Source: Chloroflexota bacterium (lineage in GTDB: Bacteria > Chloroflexota > Dehalococcoidia > Lucifugimonadales > Lucifugimonadaceae). Taken from it: a stretch of DNA of 64,000 bases. A program made the position numbers and the translations under genes. The DNA lies in assembly GCA_022564545.1 (NCBI GenBank), contig JADFLG010000001.1, positions 1-64,000 of the forward strand, given 5' to 3'. The notes beneath the pieces are model-generated. The model ran no database searches. It saw only the letters and a program-made list of their open reading frames with translations, and was not told where the DNA came from. Every line of letters begins with the position of its first letter. Position 1 is the stretch's first letter. Of the stretch, positions 27,851 to 36,870 are shown one piece after another.

Positions 27851-28771
27851 ATGACCCTTTCCGATCCCGAAAACATGGTCGCAGGCGCGCTTTCCGATCT
27901 CGAATCGGGCAACGCAATGAGCGATTCAAAATCCGCAGGCTCAACGCGATCGCCGAAGGGCCCGGCCAGGAACGAATATTCGGTTCGCCCCGCCACGGCG
28001 GGCGATGCCGCGATGCTCGAGAGTATTGAACGCGAGGCGTTTCCCGGTCTGACGCCCGTCACGCGCATTTCACACGATCTCACACGCGAAAACGGGCTTT
28101 ACCTTGCCGCGGTCCGAAAGTGGCACCCCGACGACAAACAGATGGGTCCGAGGTTCGCGATTGCGACCAGGGCCGAAAAGGAAGACGAACGCTTCACGGC
28201 CCGTGTGAAACGGAACCTCGACAGGTTCCTGCTCGATTATGTGAGCCGGCCGAAGCTGCCGCCCGACTACATTGCCGGGTTCGCCGGCCTCTGGTTCGTG
28301 CTCGACGAAGCCCACGTTGTGGTGATCGGTCTGAGGGAAGTCGACCGCAGCAAAGGCATTGGCGAACTGCTCCTTATCAGCGGCATTGAACAGGCTGTGG
28401 AGAACGGTTCCCGAGTGGTAACACTGGAGGTTCGCAAATCTAACTCGGTGGCGATCGAGCTGTACAGGAAATACGGGTTCCAGGAAGTGGGACTGCGCCG
28501 CAGGTACTACTCCGACGACGGGGAAGATGCGGTAATAATGACCACCCCCCCGGTGCAAAGCGACGACTTCCAGGCGCACTTCACGCGTCTGGTTGAGCAA
28601 CATGCCGCAAAATGGGGATGGGTGGCACGTCCGGGTTACAGTGGTCCCGAAGAACCTCAGGATGGAGAATCCGAAAATCTCGAAGGGCCCGGAGACTCTG
28701 AAGGCTCTCTGCACGACGACCCGGACGAGCCAGAAATTCCCGGACAGGGTGAAGCCCCGACCGGCGGCTAG
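27851..28771 (+). CDS. GNAT acetyltransferase (RimI-like), acidic C-terminal tail
   Basis: SVRPATAGDAAMLESIEREAF...VDRSKGIGELLLISGIEQAVENGSRVVTLEVRKSNSVAIELYRKYGFQEVGLRRRYY. Confidence 0.85.
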   Translation: MTLSDPENMVAGALSDLESGNAMSDSKSAGSTRSPKGPARNEYSVRPATAGDAAMLESIEREAFPGLTPVTRISHDLTRENGLYLAAVRKWHPDDKQMGPRFAIATRAEKEDERFTARVKRNLDRFLLDYVSRPKLPPDYIAGFAGLWFVLDEAHVVVIGLREVDRSKGIGELLLISGIEQAVENGSRVVTLEVRKSNSVAIELYRKYGFQEVGLRRRYYSDDGEDAVIMTTPPVQSDDFQAHFTRLVEQHAAKWGWVARPGYSGPEEPQDGESENLEGPGDSEGSLHDDPDEPEIPGQGEAPTGG

Positions 28772-28773
28772 CC

Positions 28774-29529
28774 TCAGCTTTGTGGGATGACGAAGAAGAA
28801 AAACACCAGAATCGCGGCGAGAGACAGGCTGACGGCCCACGTTGCCCATTGCCTTTGGACGGATTTGAAGTGTTCCACTGAACGCCACTTTTTACCACGC
28901 CACGCCAGTTCGTTTCCACGAAATCCCAAAAACACACTCGCACAAATCACGACGATCAGGCGGATCGGGACCGGCAAGAACGCTGCACCAAACAGCAGTG
29001 CGGTAAACGGCACTCCTGAAAATATGCCCCAGATGGGGGTCACCAGGAACGCTGCCCAGTTCCACCGTTTTATCTCCCGGGGAACCTCCGCACCCTTCAT
29101 CCCCGAAGTGTTCGCCACCGGTTCATCGGACGTCGCCGGGCCGTCCGCCGCTGGCGCAGGCCCGCCTCTGGAACCTGGCCCCGCACCGGACAACGAACCA
29201 GATGCCGGTCCGCGTAAATCGGTCCGTTCGTCTTTCGGTTCTCTTACAGGCGCCGGCACAGAGATCGGGTTGAGATCAGCCTGGTATGTGCTGGCAGTCC
29301 GTGCGGCCTTTGCCTGCGCCGCGGGTGATATTCGAACCGCATCGTTCATCTCGGTGCCGCACACCCAGCAGTACACCGCACGAGTGTTGTTCGCGCCACC
29401 GCACCTGGCGCACGAAACGAGCCCCGCGGGCGAAGCGGTGTCGGTGTCGACCGCGATCAGCCGCTCACCACAGCGAGTGCACGAATAGCCGTCCCCTGCG
29501 TTTTCGGTCCCGCAGTGGCTGCAAAACAT
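28774..29529 (-). CDS. Tandem zinc-ribbon membrane protein
   Basis: MFCSHCGTENAGDGYSCTRCGERL..VSCARCGGANNTRAVYCWVCGTEM; C-terminal TM segments. Confidence 0.75.
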   Translation of the reverse strand: MFCSHCGTENAGDGYSCTRCGERLIAVDTDTASPAGLVSCARCGGANNTRAVYCWVCGTEMNDAVRISPAAQAKAARTASTYQADLNPISVPAPVREPKDERTDLRGPASGSLSGAGPGSRGGPAPAADGPATSDEPVANTSGMKGAEVPREIKRWNWAAFLVTPIWGIFSGVPFTALLFGAAFLPVPIRLIVVICASVFLGFRGNELAWRGKKWRSVEHFKSVQRQWATWAVSLSLAAILVFFFFVIPQS

Positions 29530-29714
29530 GTGATCGTCACCGATCGTCTGATCTATTTCGTCTGATTGATCTGGCATATATGGATAAGTTTAGAGATGTT
29601 GACGCAATAATGCCGTGGTTCGCACCTTGAGTTGGGGCCGAGTGTGACACCCGGCACCGGGGTTACGAGTGCAGATAACGACCGGGATTTCCAGGATTCA
29701 GGTTTTGAGAACAA

Positions 29715-30626
29715 CTACAGGTCTGAAACGTCCAGGTCGAGCGCCTGCAGCAAGTCGTCAAGCTCAGCGCGAGTCGCGTCGTCAATTACCGGGCTTGGCG
29801 GTCGGACGTATGCAGTATCGATCAGGCCACGGCGCTTGATGATCTCCTTCCGGATGGCGAGGCCGATCCCCACCGAGTTTTCATATCGAATCAGCGGCAA
29901 CCATGAGTAGAAAATACTTCTAGCCCGTTCCGCGTCGCCCGCGGCAATATATTTGTGAACGGCCACAAGGACCTCGGGGTAGGCGAACCCGGTCATCGTG
30001 CCGATCGCTCCCCGCCGGAGTTCCTCAAACAGGAAAGCTCCCCCAAGCCCCCCGAAAATGCCCATGCTCCCACCGGTCGACTCGATCACGCGCGTAATCT
30101 TTTGCGGAGTCGGTGGGTCTTCCAGTTTCAGGTATTTTGCATCCGGCAGCTCCTCGTGCAACCTGGCGATAAACGCCGGGTCAAGGTAGACCCCTGTCTG
30201 GTCTGGCAGGTCCTGTACAACAATCGGGATCCGGGTCACCTCCTGCGCTGCCGCGTAGTAGGCGTAGGTCGACCCGGGATTCGGTTTTGCCATTCTGGCC
30301 GGGGCGACCATCACCGCAGTTGCACCGGCCGACTGGGCGTCCTGCACCCTGACGGCCAGCGCTCGCCCGCTCTCGGCACTAACACCCACAGTTACCGTTA
30401 CATCGTCCCTGGCGGCAGCGACCACAGCATCAATGATCGGCCCCCGCTCCGAATCGGTCAGCCGGTGGGCCTCCCCCATCACGCCGAGCGTCACTACTCC
30501 GGTGCAACCGGCCCTCTTAGCGCAGTCGACCAGTCGCGAGAACGCCGCCGTGTCGATATTGCCGTTTGCATCGAATGGTGTGGGCAGCATGAAATGAATG
30601 CCGTCCAGTTCCCTGTTTGCCGTCAA
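29715..30626 (-). CDS. Dihydrodipicolinate synthase/N-acetylneuraminate lyase family protein
   Basis: MLPTPFDANGNIDTAAFSRLVDCAKRAGCTGVVTLGVMGEAHRLT; LKLEDPPTP. Confidence 0.88.
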   Translation of the reverse strand: MTANRELDGIHFMLPTPFDANGNIDTAAFSRLVDCAKRAGCTGVVTLGVMGEAHRLTDSERGPIIDAVVAAARDDVTVTVGVSAESGRALAVRVQDAQSAGATAVMVAPARMAKPNPGSTYAYYAAAQEVTRIPIVVQDLPDQTGVYLDPAFIARLHEELPDAKYLKLEDPPTPQKITRVIESTGGSMGIFGGLGGAFLFEELRRGAIGTMTGFAYPEVLVAVHKYIAAGDAERARSIFYSWLPLIRYENSVGIGLAIRKEIIKRRGLIDTAYVRPPSPVIDDATRAELDDLLQALDLDVSDL

Positions 30627-30875
30627 GTTGGAACTCCCCCGGCCGTTATCGGAAATTGCCTGATATTCGTAGCGAACCAGCGTATGGTGATCTCGTTACA
30701 GACACGGCGCAAGTAATGCTCGACCAACAATCAGAGCGACCCGAAAGCCACATACGCGCCATCGATGGTTCACAATTTGCTAAAATCCAAACATATGAAG
30801 AACGCACACCGGCTTCTCGACTGCATTTGTACTGGCCGCTAGGACGGGGTGTACATTCGCGCTTGAGTGATTTGA

Positions 30876-30906
30876 CCCCGCCCACCAACGAGTTAGCGGG
30901 GTTTTT
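30876..30906 (+). terminator. Intrinsic terminator-like hairpin upstream of sulfite/nitrite reductase
   Basis: CCCCGC-ccaccaacgagtta-GCGGGG-TTTTT, ~70 nt before the GTG start. Confidence 0.6.
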
Positions 30907-30976
30907 CTATTGGGACAGGCAATCAATTTCCAACCCCCTCCAGAAGAACGATTCATAGAAAAAGAGGTTCCTGACG

Positions 30977-32767
30977 GTGACCACCAGTAGTGTTAGTGCA
31001 AGGGACTGGGTCCCGAATCCAGATAGCGCCGGTGTCCTGAAGATCGACGGTCCCGAACTCGCCAACTTCGAAGACCAGGTAAAGCTGTTCCAGGCCGGCG
31101 AAAAGGACGAGATCGAATTCCTGCGGTTCCGGCTTCGCCAGGGCGTGTACGGCCAGCGGCAGCCCGACCTCCAGATGATTCGAGTAAAGATCCCGTTTGG
31201 CGGTGTGACTGCCGATCAGATGGACGTCCTTGGCGAAGTGGCCGAGAAATACACTCCGCTGAAAAAAGGCCACATCACGACTCGCGAAAACATTCAGTAC
31301 CACCACGTCCCGCTGGCCGAGACGCCGGAGTTGCTGCGCCTCCTCGGCGATACCGGTCTCTCGACCCGGGAAGCCTGCGGAAACACGGTTCGAAACGTCG
31401 TGGCCCACCCTTCGGCAGGTGTTTCCAAAGACGAAGTATTCGATGTGACCCCGTACTCGGTAGCTTATTCCCGCTACTTCCTGCGGCACCCAACCACGCA
31501 GAACATGCCCCGGAAGTCGAAGACGGCTTTCTCCGGTTCGGAATTGGACGAGGCGATGGTGCTAATGCACGACGTCGGCCTGGTCGCCAGGGTCCGGGAC
31601 GGCAAGCGTGGATTCAAGATCGTCATTGGCGGCGGCCTGTCCACGAAAGCAATAATGGCGAAGACCCTGAGCGAGTTCGTGCCGGTCGAAGATTTCCTCA
31701 TCCACTGTGAAGCGGTCCTCCGTATCTTCAACCGGCAGGATGAAGAGCGGAAGAGCATCATGAAGGCCCGCATCAAGTTCACGGTCGAACGACTCGGAAT
31801 CGAGAAGTTCCGCGAAATGGTCGATGAAGAGCTTCGTGGCGAGTGGGCGAAAAAGCAGATCGACCTCGACTCCCTGATGTTTATCGACGATGAAGAGGCC
31901 GACGCTCCCGGCGTTCCGGCCAATGCGACCCCAGAGCCGAACGACGATGCTGCATATAGCGAGTGGAAACGGACCAGCGTCGTCGAGCAGCGACAGGATG
32001 GCTTCAGCATGGTGTACGTCCGTGTCGAACGCGGCGACATTTATGCTAACCAGTGGTCCCAACTTGCCGACGTCGCACGCACGTTCGCCGGCGGCCGGGC
32101 CCGCGTCGACCAGCAGCAAAACCTGGTCTATCGCTGGGTCCGCAACGAATCGCTTTACGATATCTACCAGGCACTCGGTGCAATCGGCTTCAGCGTGGCT
32201 GGCCGGGAGACCATCCGCGACATCGTGACCTGCCCGGGCACCGACTCCTGCAAGCTGGGTATTACATCTTCGATGGGCCTCAACAAGGCGCTCGGTGAAG
32301 CCATCGACGCGATGGGCGATATCGACCCGCTGGTCGAAAAGATGCACATCAAGGCAAGCGGTTGCCCGAACTCGTGCGGCCAGCACCACCTTGCCAGCAT
32401 CGGGTTCCACGGCGCTGTGATGAAGGGTCCCGGAGGCCAGGTCCCGGCATACGAGTTGTTTCTTGGCGGACGTTCGACAGAAGCGGGCGGCACCAAGATC
32501 GGCACCCGTGTCAGGGCCCGAATTCCCGCCAGGCGCGCACCAGAAGCCCTCAAGTCGATCATCGACACATACGTTGCGAACCGCAAGGAGGGTGAGGTGT
32601 TTGCCGACTTCATCGAACGCTTCGGTGTCGATCACTTTGAGGAAGTGTTCGGCAAGATGAAGCAGGAAGTCGGCCCGCTCGACCGGGACCACATTCAGAC
32701 CTACATGGACTGGGGAAAAACCGTGGTCTACAAGCTGGAACGCGGCGAGGGCGAGTGCGCGGTCTAG
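30977..32767 (+). CDS. Ferredoxin-dependent nitrite/sulfite reductase (siroheme, 4Fe-4S)
   Basis: TCPGTDSCKLGITSSMG; KASGCPNSCGQHHLASIGFHG. Confidence 0.93.
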   Translation: MTTSSVSARDWVPNPDSAGVLKIDGPELANFEDQVKLFQAGEKDEIEFLRFRLRQGVYGQRQPDLQMIRVKIPFGGVTADQMDVLGEVAEKYTPLKKGHITTRENIQYHHVPLAETPELLRLLGDTGLSTREACGNTVRNVVAHPSAGVSKDEVFDVTPYSVAYSRYFLRHPTTQNMPRKSKTAFSGSELDEAMVLMHDVGLVARVRDGKRGFKIVIGGGLSTKAIMAKTLSEFVPVEDFLIHCEAVLRIFNRQDEERKSIMKARIKFTVERLGIEKFREMVDEELRGEWAKKQIDLDSLMFIDDEEADAPGVPANATPEPNDDAAYSEWKRTSVVEQRQDGFSMVYVRVERGDIYANQWSQLADVARTFAGGRARVDQQQNLVYRWVRNESLYDIYQALGAIGFSVAGRETIRDIVTCPGTDSCKLGITSSMGLNKALGEAIDAMGDIDPLVEKMHIKASGCPNSCGQHHLASIGFHGAVMKGPGGQVPAYELFLGGRSTEAGGTKIGTRVRARIPARRAPEALKSIIDTYVANRKEGEVFADFIERFGVDHFEEVFGKMKQEVGPLDRDHIQTYMDWGKTVVYKLERGEGECAV

Positions 32768-32807
32768 GTCGCACGAGCTGGCCCGGATCGAAACCAATTA
32801 GAAGCGA

Positions 32808-32843
32808 AAATCGGGCGGCTGCTTTACTGCAGCCGCCCGATTT
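32808..32843. terminator. Perfect 15-bp terminator-like stem
   Basis: AAATCGGGCGGCTGC-tttact-GCAGCCGCCCGATTT. Confidence 0.85.
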
Positions 32844-32880
32844 GGTTTGTGCGTCAATCAGAACCCGATCGGCGCCCGCG

Positions 32881-33417
32881 TTACTTTTTGTCCTGGCCCC
32901 GATCATCCGGGTCGGGGTCGTCAACAGGCGGTCCGAACTCGATGATCTTTCCTCGGTCTCTGGGGCCGTCAGAATCTGACAGGTCGGGTCTTTCTTCGAT
33001 GCGTCGTCCTCGCCAGTATTTCACCTGCGGTTCATTGCCTGTCGAGCCCCGAGATGGCCGATCGCCGGTGCTCCGCGGCAATGCTCGCCCGAATTTTCGC
33101 CCGAAAGAACTGCCGCCCTTGCGGAACCACAACACATAGCCGATCGCCACCATAAGAGCCCCGATTACGGCCAGCGGCAGTTTCGCGATGGGAGTGAACG
33201 CGGCAACTGCGAGAATAATCACCCCAAGAATGATTGCGCTGCCGGGATTGAACCTGATTGAGCCCGACATTCCGGGCGACTTGCGCTTGGGAACCGTTGG
33301 CGAAAAGGGCTCGAACTGCCTTTGCCGAAGTGGTTTAGACTTCGTTTCGCCTTCCGATTTCTCGATAATTTCGTCTATTTCGCGTTCGAACCTGGTTTTG
33401 TTGGGCATTGGGGACAT
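32881..33417 (-). CDS. Small membrane protein, unknown function
   Basis: SAIILGVIILAVAAFTPIAKLPLAVIGALMVAIGYVLWF TM segments; charged tails. Confidence 0.65.
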   Translation of the reverse strand: MSPMPNKTRFEREIDEIIEKSEGETKSKPLRQRQFEPFSPTVPKRKSPGMSGSIRFNPGSAIILGVIILAVAAFTPIAKLPLAVIGALMVAIGYVLWFRKGGSSFGRKFGRALPRSTGDRPSRGSTGNEPQVKYWRGRRIEERPDLSDSDGPRDRGKIIEFGPPVDDPDPDDRGQDKK

Positions 33418-33514
33418 CTGCCTGAACGCTATGAAACCGCGTTGCTATACTCGGAAAACCTCTGCTTCAATCATCGCGCAACGCAACCCGCTTCTGTACG
33501 TACTTCATAAAAAA

Positions 33515-34186
33515 ATGCCAGATATCGAGTACGGCAATTTCGTGAAAATCAGTCTGTTCAAACTCGGACAGGGCTTCCGGCTGCTCGATGCCGACGAGCG
33601 GGAACAGGGTAAACAGGAATTTGCTGCGGCAATTGACGAACTTTCGTCAACCCACCAGATCCTGAGTTACAGCACGGTCGGAACACGTGCCGATGCCGAC
33701 TTGATGCTCGTGCAAGACTCGCCGTCCATCGAGACGTTTCACGCAACCGCCAGTCGAATCAACGCCACACTGATGGGCCGCTACCTGGAGCAGCCATACT
33801 CATATCTCTCGATCAGGCGCAAGAGCCGGTACAAGCACGGCGGTGGTGCCGCCGACCCCAGAGACGATTACAAGTACCTGATCATCTATCCGATGACCAA
33901 GACACGGCCCTGGTACGAACGGTCAATGGAAGACCGCCAGAAGATGATGAATGACCATTTTCGGGTCGGCAAAAAATACCCGATGGTGAAAATCAACACC
34001 ACCTACGCATTCGGTCTCGATGACACCGAGTTTGTGCTCGGCTTCGAAATGGACGACCCGTCCGACTTCGTTTCGCTGGTTATGGACCTGCGTGAAGTGC
34101 CCGTCGCCCAGTACACGGCCACCGAGATACCGATCTTCACCACCATCCGCATGCCGATCGCTGAAGCCCTCGACGCAATGACCTAG
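33515..34186 (+). CDS. hemQ: Chlorite dismutase family / coproheme decarboxylase (HemQ-like)
   Basis: MTKTRPWYERSMEDRQKMMNDHFRVGKKYPMVKINTTYAFGLDDTEFVLGFEMDDPSDFVSLVMDLREVPVAQYTATEIPIFTTIRM. Confidence 0.85.
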   Translation: MPDIEYGNFVKISLFKLGQGFRLLDADEREQGKQEFAAAIDELSSTHQILSYSTVGTRADADLMLVQDSPSIETFHATASRINATLMGRYLEQPYSYLSIRRKSRYKHGGGAADPRDDYKYLIIYPMTKTRPWYERSMEDRQKMMNDHFRVGKKYPMVKINTTYAFGLDDTEFVLGFEMDDPSDFVSLVMDLREVPVAQYTATEIPIFTTIRMPIAEALDAMT

Positions 34187-34258
34187 GCAATGGTCCAGGC
34201 ATCGCCCCCGGGGTGATGACGCCTCAGGCCGAACAAGACCGGACCAGCACAAACAAAA

Positions 34259-34296
34259 GCCCCGGCCTGACCGCTCTGGCCTCCGGGGCATTTTTT
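34259..34296. terminator. Intrinsic terminator between convergent hemQ and ferredoxin
   Basis: GCCCCGG..CCGGGGC followed by TTTTTT. Confidence 0.8.
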
Positions 34297-34327
34297 ACAC
34301 GCATTCTTTTTTTCTGCCAACGCTCTT

Positions 34328-34597
34328 TTAAATAGCGTTTTGGCCCGGCTCCGACGAGTCGTAGTCGTAATCGTAATTCAGCTTGACGAACTCTTGCTGA
34401 TCATCAGGTACCTGGTCCTCAGGGAAAATAGCGTCGACAGGGCAAACTGGCTCGCATGCCGCGCAGTCGATGCATTCGTCAGGGCTTATAAAAAGCTGGT
34501 TGTCACCGGGCTTGGAGTAAATGCAATCGACCGGGCATACGTCCACGCACGCACCGTCCAATACGTCAACGCAATCTTTCGCGATGATGTAGGTCAT
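34328..34597 (-). CDS. 4Fe-4S/3Fe-4S ferredoxin
   Basis: CVDVLDGACVDVCPVDCIY..CIDCAACEPVCPVDAI. Confidence 0.95.
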   Translation of the reverse strand: MTYIIAKDCVDVLDGACVDVCPVDCIYSKPGDNQLFISPDECIDCAACEPVCPVDAIFPEDQVPDDQQEFVKLNYDYDYDSSEPGQNAI

Positions 34598-34827
34598 CCG
34601 TTGAGGCTCCTGTAAAGCTGCGACCGGATCCGTTTACTAACTGGTTTGGTCATCTCTGAAATAAAATCACGTAACATCTTACGCGCAATTCCGCTGCGGA
34701 TTATACGTTTGCGAGACCCGCAGCGAACAGCTTCCCCCGACCGCGAAATCGCGGGATGTGACAGGCCGAAAAAAGCCGAAACAGAGATAGGTGACAATCA
34801 GCGCCGCAAACCTGGCACCGCCGTGTC

Positions 34828-35187
34828 TTAGTGACCGCCACCGCCGCCACACCCGCAACCACCGCCGCCACAGGCGCAGCCGGACGAGAAATTGGGGTTG
34901 GAGATTACGAAACCTGAGCGCTCGAAGCCCTCGACGTAGTCGATGCTCGAACCCTCAAGTAGCGGCGCGCTCTCGTCATCGATAAGCACTTTGACCGTGC
35001 CTTCGATAACTCTGTCCGACTCCGAGGGGCTTTCCTCAAGCCCGAACTGATAATCGACGCCACCGTGAGGCGTTGTGACAACAGCGATGCGGAGGTACTG
35101 GCCCTCGGCGTCCTGCTCGTCAAGAACTTCAAGCAACTTGGTGGTTGCTGCATCGGTGAACTCTAAAACGGTCTTTGATGCGACCAT
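34828..35187 (-). CDS. IscA/ErpA family iron-sulfur carrier with Cys/Gly-rich tail
   Basis: FTDAATTKLLEVLDEQDAEGQYLRIAV..GGVDYQFGLEE..NPNFSSGCACGGGGCGCGGGGGH. Confidence 0.88.
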   Translation of the reverse strand: MVASKTVLEFTDAATTKLLEVLDEQDAEGQYLRIAVVTTPHGGVDYQFGLEESPSESDRVIEGTVKVLIDDESAPLLEGSSIDYVEGFERSGFVISNPNFSSGCACGGGGCGCGGGGGH

Positions 35188-35491
35188 TGCCTACTCCAGA
35201 TGTCCTCAAAGTGCACGTAAGCGAACTGTAACTACTACTTTACGCGCTTATTTGGTGAAAAGCACATATTGCGGAAGTAGAACGTTTGCCACTAAATCTT
35301 CACCTGAAGACATCGACCGCATGCCCCCGACGAATGTTAACCGGCGGTACCATTATCGAGCGTGGAAGGGTTTCGCCAGAATTAAAACCGACGAAATCGC
35401 CGCGACTCGGAAATGAATTCGATCACTTCCAGGAACGTTATGTGCGAACGCCCGTACGTTCAGTGTAGACTCCGGAACCCGGTTAAGAAAA

Positions 35492-35947
35492 TTGGACAAA
35501 GCTCGAATGGATGAACTCGACCGAAAGATTATTACCCTTCTGGAAGGCAACGGGCGTGCTTCGAACGCCAGGATCGCCCGTGATGTTGGTGTTAGCGAGG
35601 GAACAGTGCGCCGGCGCCTGAAGCGCCTTATCAGCGAACAGATCATCAATGTTGTGGCGCTTCCCGATCCCAGAAAGCTGGGATATGAGTCCGAAGCCCT
35701 TATCGGCGTGCAGGTAGACCCTGACAAGGTCGATGCCGTGGCTGTGAAGATGGCGAACCTTGAGCACACGCGCTGGGTGACTATCACAACCGGCACCTAC
35801 GACGTATTTGCCTGGGCCACCCTGCCAAACTCTGAGGCGCTCGGTCGCTTTCTGCGTGATCAAGTCGGTGCCATCGAAGGCGTGCGCCGTACCGAAACCT
35901 TCGTCAGCCTCCAGGTAATGAAGCGAGAGTCCGGAATACTCGCGTAA
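35492..35947 (+). CDS. Lrp/AsnC family transcriptional regulator
   Basis: MDELDRKIITLLEGNGRASNARIARDVGVSEGTVRRRLKRLISEQII. Confidence 0.93.
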   Translation: MDKARMDELDRKIITLLEGNGRASNARIARDVGVSEGTVRRRLKRLISEQIINVVALPDPRKLGYESEALIGVQVDPDKVDAVAVKMANLEHTRWVTITTGTYDVFAWATLPNSEALGRFLRDQVGAIEGVRRTETFVSLQVMKRESGILA

Positions 35948-36165
35948 CTTGCGGGATTATGGTGCCAGGAGCGAGGTGCCTCGTTCCGGCGTGGGTGCCT
36001 CGTTTTGGTTAATCCGTTTCGGGCGCCACGAAATATAATCAATCTCCGTCGTCTGGAATCCGACCAAGGTCCATGAAAGATTTGCGGTCAGGGTGGGGTG
36101 CATATTAAAAGTCGCGGAACGACCCCCCTCCCCAATAAAATCACGGAGTCATCACGGAGACAATA

Positions 36166-36798
36166 ATGCAGCAGACCGCAGTAACAGCCAACCGGTACGG
36201 TCCGCTAACCCTCATGGGTCCGGCCGAACCATCGCTTCTCGACCGCCTGGTGCCCGGCGCGAACGTCTGGCACAGGTCAGCGGCCGTGGTGATCGGAATA
36301 ATCGTGGTTTCGCTCCTCGCACAGGCACGCTTTTATCTGCCCGGCAACCCGGTGCCAATTACGCTGCAGGGGTTTGGCGTACTAATGCTTGGCAGTGTGC
36401 TCGGCTGGCGGCTCGGACTCGCTTCTGCAATCGGTTACTACCTGGTGGGGATGGCCGGACTCCCCGTATTCGCCAACAGCAACGAAGGTTGGGACTATGT
36501 GATTCATGGGGTCACCGGTGGCTATCTGCTCGGTTTCATCCTTTCCGCGGGTGTGGTCGGGTATCTTTCACAGCGCGGCTGGAACCGGGGGCGGAGCCTC
36601 TGGCCGATACTCCTCGGTTCACTCCTCATTTACCTCCCCGCACTGATCTGGCTGTCGATATTCGACTTCTCATGGCCGGCCGATGGCGAATTGTTCTCGG
36701 CTGCCATGTACCCGTTCATGCCAGGTGACATCGTGAAACTGATGGCTGCTGCTGCGGTCACAGGTGGGTTGTGGCGTTTCGTGGACAACAGGCGGTAA
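36166..36798 (+). CDS. bioY: Biotin ECF transporter S component BioY
   Basis: LPGNPVPITLQGFGVLMLGSVLGWRLGLASAIGYYLVGMAGLPVFA..GGYLLGFI. Confidence 0.92.
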   Translation: MQQTAVTANRYGPLTLMGPAEPSLLDRLVPGANVWHRSAAVVIGIIVVSLLAQARFYLPGNPVPITLQGFGVLMLGSVLGWRLGLASAIGYYLVGMAGLPVFANSNEGWDYVIHGVTGGYLLGFILSAGVVGYLSQRGWNRGRSLWPILLGSLLIYLPALIWLSIFDFSWPADGELFSAAMYPFMPGDIVKLMAAAAVTGGLWRFVDNRR

Positions 36799-36870
36799 CC
36801 CGTATTAGTCCTCTGGCCCCTGGTCTCTGGCCCTGGTCACCCCTTTAGCTGAACGAATGGGAAAATTACG

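Noticed and set aside
31562-32797. 411-aa minus-strand ORF opposite the sulfite/nitrite reductase
   Set aside because: Shadow ORF; the plus-strand frame has clear siroheme reductase motifs
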